This document shows positions 32,395 to 32,569 of a DNA stretch of 32,569 nt, piece by piece (positions within the stretch are counted from its first letter, which is position 1; every line of letters starts with the position of its first letter). Below the pieces are notes generated by a model. It did not search any database and was not told where the DNA came from. It was given only the letters and a program-made list of their open reading frames with translations. The stretch is from the NCBI GenBank assembly GCA_036397755.1, contig DASWII010000057.1, forward strand, positions 1-32,569. The letters are read 5' to 3'. The translations under genes were made by a program, and so were the position numbers. Source of the stretch: CAMYLY01 sp036397755 (GTDB lineage Bacteria; Gemmatimonadota; Gemmatimonadetes; Gemmatimonadales; GWC2-71-9).

Positions 32395-32569
32395 ATGCAC
32401 GAGGTGAGTCGCAGAGGGTTCATTGCCACGGGTGCCACCATGGCGGCAGGGGTGACCACGTTTCCCAACGTGTTGCGTGGGCAGGACGACCGGGTCGTGC
32501 GCATGGGTCTCATTGGGATCGGCGACCGCGGTACCGGCACGATCAGCCTGATGCTGAGACGCAGCGACG
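32395..32569 (+). CDS. Tat-exported Gfo/Idh/MocA-type oxidoreductase, 3' truncated by window end
   Basis: Only the first 58 residues are in the window. ATG 32395 has GGAGGAG at 32383-32389. The N-terminus carries a twin-arginine signal (SRRGFIATGATMAAG) and the mature part opens with VRMGLIGIGDRGTG, a Rossmann NAD(P)-binding loop typical of Gfo/Idh/MocA oxidoreductases, which in many heterotrophs act on sugars or inositol. The frame is open to the window end. The assignment rests on a short stretch but the combination of Tat signal and GxGxxG-type loop is characteristic. Confidence 0.78.
   Translation, partial: MHEVSRRGFIATGATMAAGVTTFPNVLRGQDDRVVRMGLIGIGDRGTGTISLMLRRSD

Overview
The window is a 32.6 kb stretch of chromosome, G+C-rich by eye, from a Gram-negative-type bacterium. 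Outer-membrane-style lipoproteins, a predicted beta-barrel, Tat signals, a rho-ruvX-mltG operon and a giant Ig-repeat lipoprotein together suggest Gemmatimonadota or a close relative. That assignment is an inference from gene content; there is no rRNA or other strong marker. I saw no tRNA, rRNA, CRISPR array, transposase or phage gene.

Left part (1-9564). A truncated S9 peptidase and an M20 dipeptidase lipoprotein (+) lead into a class II glutamine amidotransferase. Convergent to these is a minus-strand block. Read in its own direction it holds an atypical SDR oxidoreductase, tdh and kbl (threonine to glycine plus acetyl-CoA), then a scramblase-like protein translationally coupled to an AdiC-like amino-acid permease. 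The theme is peptide and amino-acid use.

Middle (9694-19513). A Tat-signal TldD and its partner PmbA overlap at TTGA. Next come a CDF metal exporter with a coupled, degenerate methyltransferase-like protein (-), thiE (+), and a rho-ruvX-mltG operon (-) whose genes overlap at ATGA. A divergent M50 membrane protease and an orphan 100-residue protein with a plausible promoter follow.

Right part (19854-29489), the most distinctive region. Four consecutive plus-strand genes encode envelope proteins: a TPR/CsgG-like lipoprotein, a beta-barrel-like outer-membrane protein, a lipoprotein with an Ig-like N-terminus and a GATase1-like domain, and an 1847-residue lipoprotein of Ig-like domains ending in four tandem units of about 229 residues. 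The last two share a duplicated N-terminal module. I read this as a candidate surface-display or adhesin locus that may be undescribed.

Right end (29555-32569). A secreted beta-lactamase-family serine hydrolase (-), a proline-racemase/hydroxyproline-epimerase family enzyme (+), an intergenic heptamer array with a short dispersed repeat, and the start of a Tat-exported Gfo/Idh/MocA-type oxidoreductase cut by the window edge.
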